Notes: generated by a model from the letters alone, not told the origin. Positions 1 through 13,195 are shown, counted from the stretch's first letter. The stretch: DNA of 64,000 bases from Anaeramoeba flamelloides (GCA_027625915.1 JANTQA010000012.1:16764501-16828500), one strand, 5' to 3'. Numbers and translations: made by a program.

Positions 1-8
1 CAAAGTTT

Positions 9-380
9 CACTAGTTTAAATATGAATAATGTAAAAAATAGAGTTTTTACAATTTTCGAGATAAATAAAGAGTTCCATACATTTATCTAAAATTTGGTAA
101 TAGTAAACGAAACCCCCGTTTTGATTTTTGAGCTTGAAGGGATTTTCAATATAAAATCGTTTGGTAAATACCAATACTTTTTTTGAAAAATGTTTTTTTT
201 CAAAAATTGAAAGATTAGTATTTACCAAACAATTTTTTGATTAAAATTATTATTAGTCTATTAAAATAATCAGATATCATATTTAGTATTACCAAAATTT
301 GGGTTATTGCATGAAACTCTTTATTTATCTCGAAAATTGTAAAAACTTTATTTTTTACAGCATTCCATATTTACACTTGT
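9..380. repeat. Fold-back (MITE-like) element with ~75-100 bp arms and a nested inner hairpin
   Basis: The outer arms at about 9-105 and 285-380 are reverse complements with few mismatches; the shared core reads ACAATTTTCGAGATAAATAA on the plus strand at 50-69 and returns inverted near 325-345. A second, inner inverted repeat (TTTGGTAAATACC near 150-165 and its complement near 218-232) sits between them. The structure could fold into a two-tier hairpin. Whether it is a fold-back transposon derivative or a local inverted duplication cannot be decided from one copy. The left end lies at the window edge, so the true boundary may be outside. Confidence 0.75.
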
Positions 381-925
381 GTTGTTATTAACAATAAAAA
401 AACCCAATAAACCAATGATAAATTTTTAAAGTGTTTATTTTAATTCAATTAAGACTGAATTTAATATATCATTTTTCTTGATTTGGATATTTAATTCATA
501 ATGTTTTTTTTAATAATTTTTTTTTAAACACTTCATTTTTTTTTAATAATGTTTTTTTTTTGAATAAAATTTGAATGTGATTAAATTTTTTTAGTGACAA
601 AATAATTTCGTTTTAAGAAACAACCAAAATTAAAAGATTTAAATTTTGATATACCAATTTTTTTTACAGTTATTTTTAAAAGCGTGTAAACACATTTTTA
701 AGAAAATGTTTAGGGAGTGAATTAAAAGAAAAAAAATTGGTATATAATTTTTATCAAAAATATTTCATACAATACTTTAAAATTTTAATCAAAACTTTTC
801 AAATTTTTAAAAATTAAAAAAATAATTTCAAAAAGTAAATGTTTATGAATAAAAACAATAAACACTTTTAAAAGTCCGTTCCAAAAATTCAAAATATAAT
901 AATTCTTTATCTTTTGATAATCAAT

Positions 926-948
926 ATATATATATATATATATATATT
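926..948. repeat. (TA)n microsatellite
   Basis: About eleven uninterrupted TA dinucleotides. Similar tracts recur at 18974-19003, 29873-29893, 30097-30118 and 46143-46171. Confidence 0.85.
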
Positions 949-1769
949 CATCATTTAAATATTGTAGAAAGATAACAAAATTAATAAATAAATCCAAATT
1001 TAAACAATAATTTTCCAAAGAAAGTGCGAGTATGAACACATTTTAAAGATGTTATTTCTTTTCTTAATACAATTTCCATCTACACTTAACTTATAAAAGT
1101 GTCATCCAATTTCTTGACACCTTCAAAATATAAAATTGTTTGAAAAAAACAAAAAAAAAAAAACAATCAAAAGATTAGTTAAATTAACCATTTTTTTCAC
1201 AAAGATTCAGTAAAATCAATTTCTTGTGGTCTTTCAATTTTTTTTAAGATTGTAAAGTTTTTATCAAAGCCTCAAAAAACCCAGTTACTTATCCTCTTTA
1301 ACATTTTTTAGAGAACTAGGATTTATTGTTAAGGTTTAAATGTTAAAAAAACACTTAACCTGTTCGTTAGAGAGAGAATTTCAAATTGATTAAATTTGTG
1401 TCTTCTAATTTAAAGAGTGTTTGGACATTAAAACTCTAGAAACAGTCATTAGAAGAATTTTAAACTTAATTTCGTTTTCTAATTTAATTTTTTAGAGAAC
1501 TTTTATTTGAAAAATTAAAATTTATTAAACAAATTACAAAAAAAAGTCCTTATTAAACAACATAAAATTTAAAGCTAAATCATATTATCCCTTAAATTTA
1601 GTTCAGATTTATTATGATTTAATTATAAGTAACATGTATCTTCTGAAATTTTTTTTGTTTCTTTATTGAAAATTTCTTTGTAAAAAATGATATTTTTTTT
1701 AAAAAAATCACATTTTTTACGATTATAAAAAGTTATTTTCTTTAATCAATGTATAATTATAAACTATTT

Positions 1770-2270
1770 TCCACTCCAAGTAGCCTGGTTGTAATGTGTG
1801 AATTATATCTGGTTCAATATTTGAATGGATATTAGAAGAAAAAATTAAATTTTGAAAATTTCAAAATTGAAATCATTTTTTCACACACTTTGCTTTTTTT
1901 TTTTTATTGATATATCAATATTTTACAATTTTTTTTTATTGTAAGTTCTATAGTCATAAAGTAAAAAACAGGTAATTTTAATGTTATTGAAAGTGTGGAA
2001 ATGATTGTAGAAAAACATATATTAATTTCTATTGGAATTTAATTTGATCTTCAATTGAAGATCAAAATGAACATTGTTTTTTTTTTTTCAGTGGGTTACC
2101 TAAGAATTTTAGGTTTTTCACTTTTTAAGAAAATCTATATATAAATTCATTAAATTAACTTCATAAGTATATCAACAATTCCTTGATGGCTTATTATTCT
2201 ACTTATTTCTTATTTCTTCTTCAAAGATCAATTATTTAAAAAAAAATTGGTATTTCGAATTTTTTGGGAT
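1770..2270. repeat. Dispersed repeat R1, fragment related to 62490-62960
   Basis: This segment aligns collinearly by eye with about 62490-62960. Shared landmarks in the same order are a GTGAATTA block, a TTTCAAAATTG block followed by a TTTTTTCAC block, a poly-T plus TATTGTAAG/TATTATAGA block, a GATCAAAATGAAC/AATCAAAATGAAC block, and a TATTATTCTAC block near the right end. It is diverged and non-coding. The family type is unknown; no clear terminal inverted repeat was found. Confidence 0.55.
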
Positions 2271-3345
2271 AACCTTTGACAGAAACAAAGTTAATTAACT
2301 TTTCAAAATTACCGAAACCAAAAAATATAAAAACATCATCTATTCTCAAAAGCACAATCGTAAAATAATGTTCCTAAACAACTAAATTAAAAGTTTTTAC
2401 AATTTTTTTGCAATTCATAATAATTTTCTTTAGATCCAATACATATAAAGATACATGACTAAATATTCAGATTCATTTTTCTCACTTTATATTTTTGTAT
2501 TTTAATAAAGTCATTTTCAAAAATTATGACCAAAAGGTTTTCAAAAGCATCTAAAAGACTTTCAAATACACCCCAATTGATCTATTTTTATGCATATATT
2601 AAAAATTTTATTAAATACTTACTTTCTGCTAGCTAACATAGAATACAAATACATATTCAAATCAATGTCCAAGTTTCCATAAAAAAAAAATTTCATATAA
2701 GGGCAATAGGCTTCGTTTCAATCGCGGCCACAAAAAATAAAACAAGTTTAAACTGTTTTTAAAATGACTATATTTAGAACGAAAATTTTTGATCTAAAAA
2801 AAAAAAAATGTTTCCAAAAACTTTTAAAAAAAAGTTTTAAATTTATTTTTGAAAAATAAGATAATTTTTTTGTTGAAAAAAAACTTTACCTTAAAGTTTA
2901 AAGTATCACTGAAGAATTAAAAAAAGGATGTACAGACTTTTCAAAACAATTTTTTGTTTACATTTTAGAATTTTCTTTTTTAATAGAAGAAAAAATATTT
3001 CATACTTGTATCGAATATAACCAACTTCCAACTAAATAATTAACTAAAATTTAAATAGAGTTATAATTAAAAGTAATGTATTAAAAAAAAAGAAATATTT
3101 CAAAAACTTGAGTTATATATTATTTTTATATCCAGAGTGTTGCTTTAAATTTACGCACCCCAAACCAAATCATTTTTTTTTTTTTTTAAACAAACTTATT
3201 TCTCTATTTAAAAATAACCCACAAGTTGTTTTTATTGTTCCTTATCTTTACAATTCTTTTTGTCTTAAAAATTGTTCCATAACTTTTAAAAATTAAATAA
3301 ATTTTCATACTAAAAAAAAAAAAAAAAAATCAAATATAACAAAAG

Positions 3346-4364
3346 ATTCTTCATATTCCCAAACAAATACAAATACAAATTATCAAGATAAAAATAATTC
3401 AAATCAACAAAATCGTAATAATTATTATAATGAAGATCAATCAGAATATGGAGTCTGCGAACTCTTCATTAGCAATATTGATTATGAAATTACTGAGGAT
3501 CAGCTTTCAGATAAATTTTCGAAATTTGGTGAGATCACATTTCTTAGAATTGTTAAAGATCGTGAAACAAACAGATCAAAGGGATTTGGTTTTATTAAAT
3601 ATACAAACTCCAACGACGCACAGAAAGCAATTGATAGCACAAATGACGATCTTTTAGGATCAAGAAGGCTCCGTGTTAACCTTGCAAAGGGTAAAAGTGA
3701 TAATAGGGGATACGGCAGAGGCAGAGGCAGAGGCAGAGGTAGGGGCAGAGGAAGCGGCTATGGTAGCGGCTATGGTAGCAGTTATGGAAGCAGTTATGGA
3801 AGCAGTTACGGAAGCAGTTATGGAAGAGGCAGAGGCAGAGGTAGAGGTAGAGGCAGAGGATATGATAATTATAACCAACAAGGAGGATATAATAACCAAA
3901 GCAGTTACTATCAACGAGGAGGATACCAAAACGACAATAGATATAGTGGATATAGAAAAAATACTTACAATAGCGAGGGATATGGAAAAAGTGGAGGTGG
4001 ATATAGCCAAAACAACTATTCCACAACCAACAAACCATACGATAAGCAAAATAGTTATCAAAACAATAGCAATCGCTATGGCTACCAAAACAAAAACTTT
4101 GATAACCAACAAAATACCACTTCCAATTATAGCTCAAACTACCAAAATTATAATTCCTCTTTTTCACAACCACAGCAACAACAATCAACAACAAGCCAAC
4201 AACAATCAACAACAAGCCAACAACAACCACAACAACAAACACAGCAACAGCCACAACAACAGCAACAAGTAATGAACAAAAAGAATTTTTCCTCTTATGA
4301 TGGCGGATATGTTGAGAACAAATCTTCTTACGGAACAGGTGGATACAAAGGAGGAAATATGTAA
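3346..4364 (+). CDS. RRM / RGG-box RNA-binding protein (first exon not found)
   Basis: This is a nuclear or ribonucleoprotein RNA-binding protein. The exon reads from codon phase 1 after a likely acceptor AG at 3344-3345 to a TAA at 4362-4364, about 338 residues. A short Asn/Gln-rich leader is followed by one RRM with RNP2 LFISNI and RNP1 KGFGFIKY. Next comes an RGRGRG tract, YGSS repeats, a second RGRG tract, a Tyr/Asn/Gln/Gly-rich prion-like region, a Gln/Thr tract (QQQ-STTS) and a tail with YGTGGYKGG. This resembles GRP/hnRNP-A or FUS-like proteins, which bind RNA through the RRM and condense through RGG/Tyr-rich tails. No in-frame ATG precedes the RRM before the stop at 3294-3296, so the start must be in an upstream exon, perhaps only a few codons long as in the ARF gene here. 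Larger frames on both strands at 3660-4272 are shadows of the repetitive codons. Confidence 0.88.
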
Positions 4365-5310
4365 AACATTTCTATTTTTATTTTTCATATTTAGTTACGC
4401 TGGATACCCAATTATTTTTTTTTTTTTCCTAATCTTATTATATTTTTGTTTTTTTCCTAATCTTATTATATTTTTTATCATTATTCTTAATCAAAACTTT
4501 GTTTTTTTTTTTAAAACATTGCAATTTCCTGTTTTTTTTTATATTTTTATTATTTGAAGTTCGAACTAAGATTTGAATCTATTTTTATTGATTTAATTTT
4601 TTATATTATCGATCCTCTGTTTCTCATTAATTGTGTCTCAATATTTTCAATTTTTCATATTGTAATAATTTAAATTTTTCAAAGTTTTTTTCTTCCTATT
4701 ATTATTATACTGATTGTTAATCTTGATAAAATAATATTTCTCAATAAAAATTATTCTATTTTTGGATACGATAAATTAAAAGAATTGAAATTATTTTCAT
4801 TTAAATTATAAGACTATTTATAATTTTATCAAAATTTTCGACTTTTTTTTTCTTAATTTCAAGAAGATTTATCTTATTTTTTTCTCTTTAACTTTTTTTT
4901 TTTTTTATTTTATTTTAATCCCATTCTTTCATTTTTCAAAAATTACATTCAAAGAAAAAATATTAAAAAAATTTTTTAAATAAAATCAATTCTTAAGTTA
5001 AATAAAAGAAAAAAAAACAAAAACTTTTGTACTTTAATCAAATCAACTATTTTAAATTATTTATTTTAAAAAATGATTTTTTTTTTTTAATAATGAACTC
5101 TCTTAATCTTATTGAATTTTTTTTCAAATTAAAACCTTAAAAATCTTTTTTTTTTTTTTAGAAAAAAAATCATTCATGTATATGAAAGATTGTAAATTTA
5201 CAAATAATTTTACAATTTTTTTTCAAATTAGAAAATTTTGCTTATACAAAAAATAGAGCTTAAAAAAACAAATTATTTTTTAAAAAAGAACAAAATTCAA
5301 ATAAAATTAT

Positions 5311-5887
5311 AAACTTTGTTTCACTCAAATTTAACCAAGCCAAAAATGAAAAATTTCACTTTTGTTTTTAAAAATAAACAAAACTAGAATTGTTTAGAAA
5401 TATGAGAAAAAAATATACTTTGGATTAGAGTTGAGATTCATTAAAGAAAAACCTTAACAAACAATAAATTTTCAAAAAAAAAAATATTGTTAAAAAATTT
5501 TTTTGATCATTTTCATTGTAATGTCTCAAGCAAAATTTCTCAATTTATTCTTTAGGAAATTAACTTTGTTGACAACAAGATTATTTAATAGTAAACGTAT
5601 TGATTTGAAAAGAAATTACAAAGCCTCAATTTTCTTAGAATTAAATTTTTTTTTAAAATTTATTTTTTTTTAAAAATACTAAAAAAAAAAAAAATAAAAA
5701 AAAAAAGAAAGAAAAGAAGAAGAAACAAAAAAAAAAAAATCAGAAAAAATGATCAGATTTAAAAATTAAAAATATTTCTTTGATCTAAAAATTGAAAATT
5801 TATTTTGAGAAGAATACAAAATTAAATTTATAGAATCTCCTCTATTTCTTAAATAAAACGGGATACCTTTGAATGAATAAGAGTTTA
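5311..5887. mobile_element. Tc1/mariner-type MITE, family M1 (copy 1)
   Basis: The left end AAACTTTGTTTCACTCAAAT and the reverse complement of the right end (AAACTCTTATTCATTCAAAG) match as a terminal inverted repeat of about 20-23 bp, flanked by TA on both sides. The interior aligns collinearly with 27308-27836: shared blocks include GCCAAAAATGA, TTGTTTAGAAATA, a GTCTCA-CAAAATTTCTCAA block, GTATTGATTT and GAGAAGAATAC. It is non-coding. The TA target and inverted ends suggest a non-autonomous Tc1/mariner derivative. Confidence 0.75.
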
Positions 5888-7189
5888 CTTTATTTCAAAA
5901 TTTATTTTAAGACAATATTTTTTTATCAACAATTGAAAGCAATTTCTCTGTATTTTAAATATTATAATTAAAGATATCCTAAATAGGTTTAATTTTCAGA
6001 AATATTGTAGAGATTTTGGTTTTAAATAATACACATTCTTATTTGAAAAACTATAGAATTATTTTTTCAAACATTTTGCTTAAAAATAATTATAGTTTTG
6101 AGATATTTTTTTGTAATATTTAGAAAAGTTTGAGAAGTAAGAATTTATTTTCTGAATACTATTTCAAATCTGCATTTTTTTAATATGGAATTATTGAAAA
6201 TCTAAAGAAACAATTTTTTTTTTGCGATTAATTTTGGGGTATCAACATTTAAATATTCATTTTTTGATTTGCCTGTTAATATTTAAAATACATTGGTTAA
6301 TTAAATCCTGCAATACGAAGTCAATCATCTCTGGAATCATATAATTTTCAATGAAATTACAATTAATTACAATAAAACAATCTTTGGGTTTGTAATTTCA
6401 ATTATATTTCAATTATATTTCATTTTTATTTCATTGATTGATTTTTTATGAAATTTTTATAAAATTCCATTAAAAAATCCTTAAAATCTTTAATAAAAAT
6501 TATTAATTGATTTTTTTATTGAAATTATAATCTAATTATTTTAATAATTCTCGGGAATATTTATTGAATTGTTACCAATTTCCGAAATAGTTTAAGTACA
6601 ATTGGAGAGCTAAAATAAATTAAAATGTTTGATAAAGACTTTTAACCGTTATAACAAAAATACTATCCGTTTATAGATTCTAAATTTTTTTTTTCATCTT
6701 TAGTCATTTTTCCATTGGTATAAAAAATTCATTTTTAGTTAAAATTATTATTCGAATTTTTGATTCCTTTGAGAAAAAATATTAAGATTTTGATTTTTTT
6801 TCTATTTTTTTACTTTTGTAATATTTTACTTTTTAGGATTTTGTTTTGTTTCGATCTGAAATAAGTATCTATTAGAACTTTATCTCAATGTAAAAGTAAA
6901 TTTAAATTGCCTTTCTTTTATATTAAATATCATGGGATTTTCAGCAAAAAGTAAAAAATTAATGAAAAATATCGACAATTAATAAATTTATTGTAAAAAG
7001 AAATTTGATAATCTAGAACTTCAATAGTAGTATTTAAGCAACTTTTTTTTTTATTTTCATTTTCCACTCTTTAATATATATATATTTGACAGGAATTTTT
7101 ATTTGACGGTTAAATAAAAAATAACATGCTATTTTCTTTCTGATTTTTTTAAGTTCATTTATTATAAAAAATTGATTACAGTCTTATAA

Positions 7190-7562
7190 AGCTACCGTTT
7201 TTTTTTCAATATCAAATCTTGATGTTGATATAGATTTTTAAAAAGTTGAATATAAGAATTAAGAAAGCTCATATTGAAAAAAAGATTTCCTAAATGAGTT
7301 AATATTAAAAATTAACTACTGACTTTATCAAAAAAAAATTATTTTTTTCAGAGTAAATTTTATATCGTTTCTCAATGAATTTTCGATGTTTATAGTTATT
7401 TTGGGTTCTAAAAATTTTATTTTTTGAAAATCAGAAAAAAAATTTGAATATTGACTCATTTAGGAAATCTTTTTTTCAATATGAGCTTTCTTAATTCTTA
7501 TATTCAACTTTTTAAAAATCTATATCAACATCAAGATTTGATATTGAAAAAAAACGTTAGCC
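7190..7562. repeat. Young fold-back element with ~116 bp nearly identical arms
   Basis: The arms 7190-7306 and 7447-7562 are reverse complements with only a handful of differences, including the internal landmarks GATATAGATTTTTAAAAAGT and AGGAAATCTTTTTTTCAATA. They are separated by a spacer of about 140 bp. The near identity marks it as recent or kept homogeneous by conversion. No coding capacity is seen. A transcript of this region would make a long double-stranded RNA hairpin. Confidence 0.9.
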
Positions 7563-7890
7563 TTAGAACAGCTGCAAAAGAACTTAAAGATAGAAATAAT
7601 ATGAAAAAATCAAAAACAAAATGATCAAATTATTTCCGGTTTTAAACTGATTTTTTTCACAAAGATTTTCGGAATTGTTAATTAAATTTTACAAACAAAG
7701 CAATGTGAAAATTAAGATAACAAAATAAAAATATGAAATTCAAAATCCTAAAAAAAATTGAAAAAATAAATATTTTATTTTTAATTTACCATACTGCATT
7801 ATAAAAAAATTAAACGAATCAAAATAACACGAAAGGAAACGAAACCAAATAATCATAACCATGGCCATAATTATAATAATAAAAAGTCAA

Positions 7891-9221
7891 TTATTTTCTC
7901 CAAGATCTACTAATATGTGTTGGAGTAAATTTAAATTCTGATTCTGCTTCTCCGAGTAATAATGAAGAAATTTTCAACCAATCTTCTGTTTGATTACTTG
8001 AAAGCAAAGCTTCCAAGTCGTTTCTAGGCACAAATTGTGGGATGTTTCCAACAAGAACTTGTGCTCTTTCAAGGCACCCTGTTGGGACATATCTCCAAGT
8101 GAAGGAGAGCCATTCCAAAAGGAACCTTCTTGTTCTGGATATGCCCCTTTGATCTGATCCCCAATGTTCAAGGCCATATTTTACATATTTCTTCATAAGG
8201 TCCAATCTTTCTGAAGCAGAGGGGTCCAGGACTTGCTTTTCCTTGATTTCCCGAAAGATCCAAGGCTTGATCAGTGCGCCCCTTCCAATTGCAATCCCGC
8301 CAAGGCTGTCGCATTGGCCGAAATGGTTCCAGTATTCCGTCTGAGAGAAAACATCACCGGATCCGATCACTGGCACGCTTACCGATTTTGCAACGTCATA
8401 GATCACATTCCAATCTGCGTGAAGAGAGTATCTTTGTTGCTGTGTCCTGCCGTGGATAAAAATTGCAGACGCGCCTGAGTCCTGGCCAAGTGCTGCAATT
8501 TTGTTGGCAATGATTTTGCTCTTGCGGAAACCCGTTCGGATTTTCAAGGTTACGGGCAAATGAGTCACAAGGCTCATGGACTTGACTAACGACGAGAGCC
8601 GTTTTGGCTCTTCAAGCAAATACGCGCCCATTTTCTTTTTGACTGCAAAGTCGATGGGGCATGAGCTATTCAAGTCAAAGAAATCGATACCGCCCTTCTC
8701 GCCACAGCAAAACTCATTTGTCAGCAATTCAGTTGTCTTTGATGCCACCCAATGCGAAGATGCAGCAATTTGGACTCCAAAGTATTTTTCACTCGCATGG
8801 CGGCGCACTAAGGAGAACTCTGCACTCTTGCCAAGAAGGATTTTATTTCCGACAACCATTTCAGAGACTGTTACTTCGGCACCTTCGCCGATACATAGCC
8901 TACGAAACGGCAAGTTTCCCAGTGTCGTCAAGGGGGCTAGGATTAGCTTCCCTTTGAGATCAATTTTCTTTTTATCTTCTCTTTTGACAGGGATTGCACT
9001 TTGGTTTCGTTTTGTTGCAGAAATGACACCTGAAAATGTCGAGTTTAATCTACTGATGACATACTCGGTGTTTGGGAAATCGATTTGCTTTTTTCTTAAC
9101 TTCCTGATTAGGGTAAAATCTAGAATATTATCGACATCTTTGGGTATCCCTTTATAACCACCTTGCACCTTGGGTTTTGTCTTCCCTTTATTGCTGTTAT
9201 TATTATTTTGATCGTTACTGG

Positions 9222-9252
<31 letters not shown>

Positions 9253-9696
9253 GGTACTATTTGTAGTTGTTGTTCCAGATTTTGTGTCTTTTAACTGCTT
9301 TTGTTGTTTGTGGTATTCCTTTCTGTTGTCCATAATGAATTTCCTTTGTTGTTGCCTTTTCGATCGTGCTTTTTTTTTTTTTTGTCGGATATCTTTTTGT
9401 TTTGGTTTCAAATTTTTATTATTTTGTTGGTGTTTAAGATCTTCATTTGTTGTGACTTTTCTGTTGACTGGTTTTGTTTCTTGTTTTTTTACTCTTTCTT
9501 TTTTCTTTTCGTTTTCTTTTTCTTTTTCTTTTTCTTTTTCTTGGGAACCTTTTTTTGTTTGTTTAGCTTTTTGATCCTGATTAACGAATTTTTTTTTCGA
9601 ACCAATTTCTTTATGTTTTCTTTTTCGATTGTTGATTTGTTTTTTGGTACTACTATTGCTTTGTTGTTGGGAAGGTTTTGATAGGTTATCTCCCAT
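7891..9696 (-). CDS. DUS3: tRNA-dihydrouridine synthase, Dus3/DUS3L type
   Basis: An FMN enzyme that uses NADPH to reduce a uridine of tRNA to dihydrouridine (U47 for yeast Dus3). The single 601-residue frame opens at ATG 9694-9696. Residues 1-190 are Lys/Asn/Gln-rich low complexity. The catalytic TIM barrel starts near residue 255 (LAPLTTLGNLPFRRL), with the catalytic Cys346 in NSSCPID, KIRTGF, an FMN-site HGRTQQQRYS around His415, GSGDV, and IGRGALIKPWIF. The C-terminal helical part (WLKISSLLLG) also matches Dus3 rather than Dus1, 2 or 4. Two oddities: the motif before the catalytic cysteine reads NSSCP where NxGCP is usual, and the two CCCH zinc fingers of many Dus3 proteins are not visible. 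The core is richer in GC than the N-terminus. Convergent with the RRM gene, with a 3.5-kb spacer. Confidence 0.92.
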
Positions 9697-12600
9697 GATT
9701 TTATTTACAATAAATTTGTTTTTTATTACAAGTTCGAAAGTAAAAGTATTTGAAAAATGATTTTTGATCTTTGTTCATCTAATTAAGTATTAATCACAAT
9801 TTTCAAGATTTGGATCTTCCATTCTATAAGTGTAGTCAAGTAAGATTTTTGTTTCATCCCAAAAACGTATTTATTTTTTCATTTTGAAAAATAAAATTAC
9901 ATTTCCTTTCTTAAGTGACAAGCCACTCTTATTTATTTTTTTTCCCAAACGTATAGAGTAATTATCTTTAAGATAGAATTCTCTCTGTGAAGCAAACACT
10001 TACCTTATCAACTTTAAGAGAAATGAGTTATCATTTTTATAAGACTTTATTATTTTTCATAATCAAATTTTCAGTTATAAGATATGATCCTTTTTTGTTT
10101 TGGATTTATTGGATCAAAATTTGAAAAACGAAAAATTTGCTGAACCTTTATTTTTTGAAGAAATCTCACTTTTAGTCATTTATGAGGGTTTGTATGAACA
10201 AATAACCTTGATCTTTTAATCTTATTTCTAAAATACAATAAAAATAAAACAAATATTGAATCTTTGAAGATTCAGAAAATAATTGATCTATCATTTTATA
10301 CACAAATATTTATTAAATTTCTTATAATTTAAAAGATTAGGTAAATAATTTTCTTTTTTAAATCTAAAGAATATAAATGAAAAACTATATATATCAAATA
10401 CAGTTATATGATAATATCGATTTTTTATTTTAATTCGAATTAATTCTTTTTGTTTGAAAATAATTAAATAATTGTGAAATATTGGAAAATTCTATTGATA
10501 CAGTTAATCTTTGGGTTTTTACGAGTCCACTTTGAAAATTAGGATTGGACGATGAATAATTGATCATGAATAATTAAAATATAAAGTATTTTTTTTGGTT
10601 ATAAGTTGGATTTTCCAGGTTTTAAAAAAGTATTTTTGAGAGAATTTTTAATTTAATGGTTTTAATGTTTCTTTTCATTTTTTTTTTCTTTTAAAATCAA
10701 AGAAAAATATTGATTTGAACTGTTTTTTGAATGAAAAAATCATGTTTTTTCAAGCTATAATAATTATTGTTATTTTTTTGAAATTAAGTAGATTTTTTTA
10801 GATTAAATTATTATTAAAACTTTCTGATTTTTATTTTTAAAGTGGTTTTCTATTCACAGTTTCTTCACAAACAAAAAGATTTCTTTCTTCTCCAACCAAA
10901 CTATATTTTTTTGAAATAACACAGAAATATTTTAGATTTTGAGCTTTCAGAAAATGAAAAAAATAGGTTTAAATTTTTAAAAATAATTCTAAATTTTGAT
11001 AAATAGTATTAAAAACAAGCTTGCTCTTACATTACTTATAATTTTATATTTATTTTTCAATTACAAGATGTGGTAATTTTTTTAAATTATTTATTAAATT
11101 TACTTGAAAATTTTTTTTATTTTACTAGTCACTTGAAATTTTTAAATTGATATGGTAAAAAATACCTTTGTTTAGAACATAAAAAATACATTACAAAGAT
11201 AACTTGTAATTTTTCTTTTTCTTTTCTTATTCAAAAACAAAATTTTATTCTCAGTAAAAAACAATAGCAAAGGATAAATATATTTGAAAGTTAATTCATT
11301 GATTTTTGAAGTAAATTTTGAATTATGAATTGATTTTATTTCAATTTTATTGATTATTTTTCAATTTTTTAATTTTTTTGGAGGTTTGAATTATCTGAAA
11401 ATTGCCTCGATTTTTATCTACAATTTTAACTTTTGATAGTTCATTACAAGAACCGAAACAAACAAGAATCATTTTGTATACTTTACAAATACAAAATTTT
11501 CAAGTTAATATTGGACTATCTAAATGAAAATTACTACAATAAGTTTGATTTAGTTAAAAGAATTTGTGAATTATGTTACTTTATTTTTTCAGAATATTTT
11601 ATTTTAAAAGGGGGTTATATTGTCAAATCTTAAATCTATATATCATTGAAATCTTGGGGAAAAAAATTGTAATATGTGTTTTGGTTTATGAAATTGATAA
11701 GTTAACCTCATTTTAAACAATTGATTAATTTTAGTTTATTTTTTGAAATCAAAAATTTGAATATTTCCCATAATAAAGAAAAACAAATAGTCATATTATT
11801 TTTATTAAAAATTGTTTTAATTCTTGAAAAAGGTAAACCTCATTTTTTGTTTTATGTTGCAAAGTTTTGGATTTGAAAAAAAAAAATTTTATTTTTTTAT
11901 TATATTTCTTATTATTAATATTTCAATTCAAATCTCAACTAATAAAACTAATTGAAGTATAGGTGAGTAAAAAAAAAATGAATATTTTGATAGAAGCTTA
12001 AATAAAATTTTATCAATGAAATTGAGATCTATTAATCAAAAAAAATTTTTCCTATAAAGTTTTGAAAAAAGTAATTTTCTTATTTTTAAAAAAAATGAAA
12101 AAAAATTGCAAAAAAATTTCAATTTAGTTTGAATTGTTGGCATTATTCACAAAATTTTCATTCTAACAATTTAACTCATTTTTATCAGAAAAAAAAAATT
12201 GATTTTGAATTTTAAGGACTAAAATTATTTATTTCCTAACTACCTATTAAGATTAGTTTTATTTTCAAAAATCAAATTTAATATTTGAAAAAAAAACATT
12301 TCCGAAGTAAAATTTGAAAATTTCCTTAAAATTTTAATAGTTATAACTACCATTCTTAAATTGATGTAATTATTATTCAAAGGTAGAATTAATCAATTTT
12401 TTGGTTAACCAAAAGAATTTTCTCAAAAAAAGAAAAAAAATCTTTTATATTAATATTCCCGGTAATAAAGAATTTTTATTGTATTATAATGATGGCAATC
12501 ATAATAAAAAGGTTAAATAATTTTTAGAATACAAGAAATAAAATGAATTTAAAGGTTTATTTTTTTAGAAAAAATTGAAAAGAAGAATTGATCTCACATA

Positions 12601-13195
12601 ATAAATTTTCTCTTCTGGGTTTCTTAGTGATCAGAATTTTTTGTAACTTAACATATACAATATTTATGTATAGATAATTTCACTATTATTAATTTCAAAA
12701 TAAAAAGATCAAAATTTTGCTTCAAATTTCCAAAAAAAAAACATACATCTCAAGAATTAATATAAATCATCAAAGTAACACTCTCAAAAGTAAATATCAT
12801 GATTTAAGTTGATTCATCATAATTTTAAAATTTAAATGTCACATGATTTATAAAAATTTTTTTGGTGAAAGCTGAATAAAAATTTTATTCACTTTATAAT
12901 CCCACAAATACTATTTCCATTGAGCAAATATCACTTAAAAGTACAATTTTTTTGAAAATAATTTCTTATTCATTTTGATTTGTTTATTAGTTAAATTCAG
13001 GGACTAGTCAACATAAAGTCCAAATTTTCACTTTTTAAGATTTTGAAAGAAGATTAGAAAACAATTTTTTTTTGACTTTTGCTGTGTTTACTTTTTAGTA
13101 TTTAGAGAAAATGTCAAAAACATTTATTTATTTTATTTCAAAGGTAAAATTAAATGGAAAAATAGAATTTCAAGTTGATTTGTTTAATCTACTTT

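Larger units (their letters stand above)
381..3345. other. Gene-poor AT-rich stretch upstream of the RRM gene
   Basis: No convincing coding region is visible. It holds A/T homopolymers, a (TA) microsatellite at about 926-948 and a copy of a dispersed repeat at about 1770-2270. The unseen first exon of the RNA-binding protein gene must lie in the right part of this stretch. Small open frames here (for example 3108-3296) consist of homopolymer-coded Phe/Lys/Asn and show no domain. Confidence 0.5.
4365..7890. other. Intergenic, repeats only
   Basis: The spacer separates the 3' ends of two convergent genes (RRM and Dus3). It contains the TA-flanked MITE at 5311-5887 and the large fold-back at 7190-7562. 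Apart from these I see only A/T homopolymers and no coding exon. Confidence 0.6.

Noticed and set aside
3660-4272. Long open frames on both strands over the RGG-repeat exon
   Set aside because: They are shadows of the GGC-AGA and similar repeats; only the frame ending at 4364 contains an RRM with proper RNP motifs.
8576-9157. Plus-strand frame of 193 codons opposite the Dus3 gene
   Set aside because: It has no domain and is fully explained as the antisense of conserved Dus3 coding sequence.
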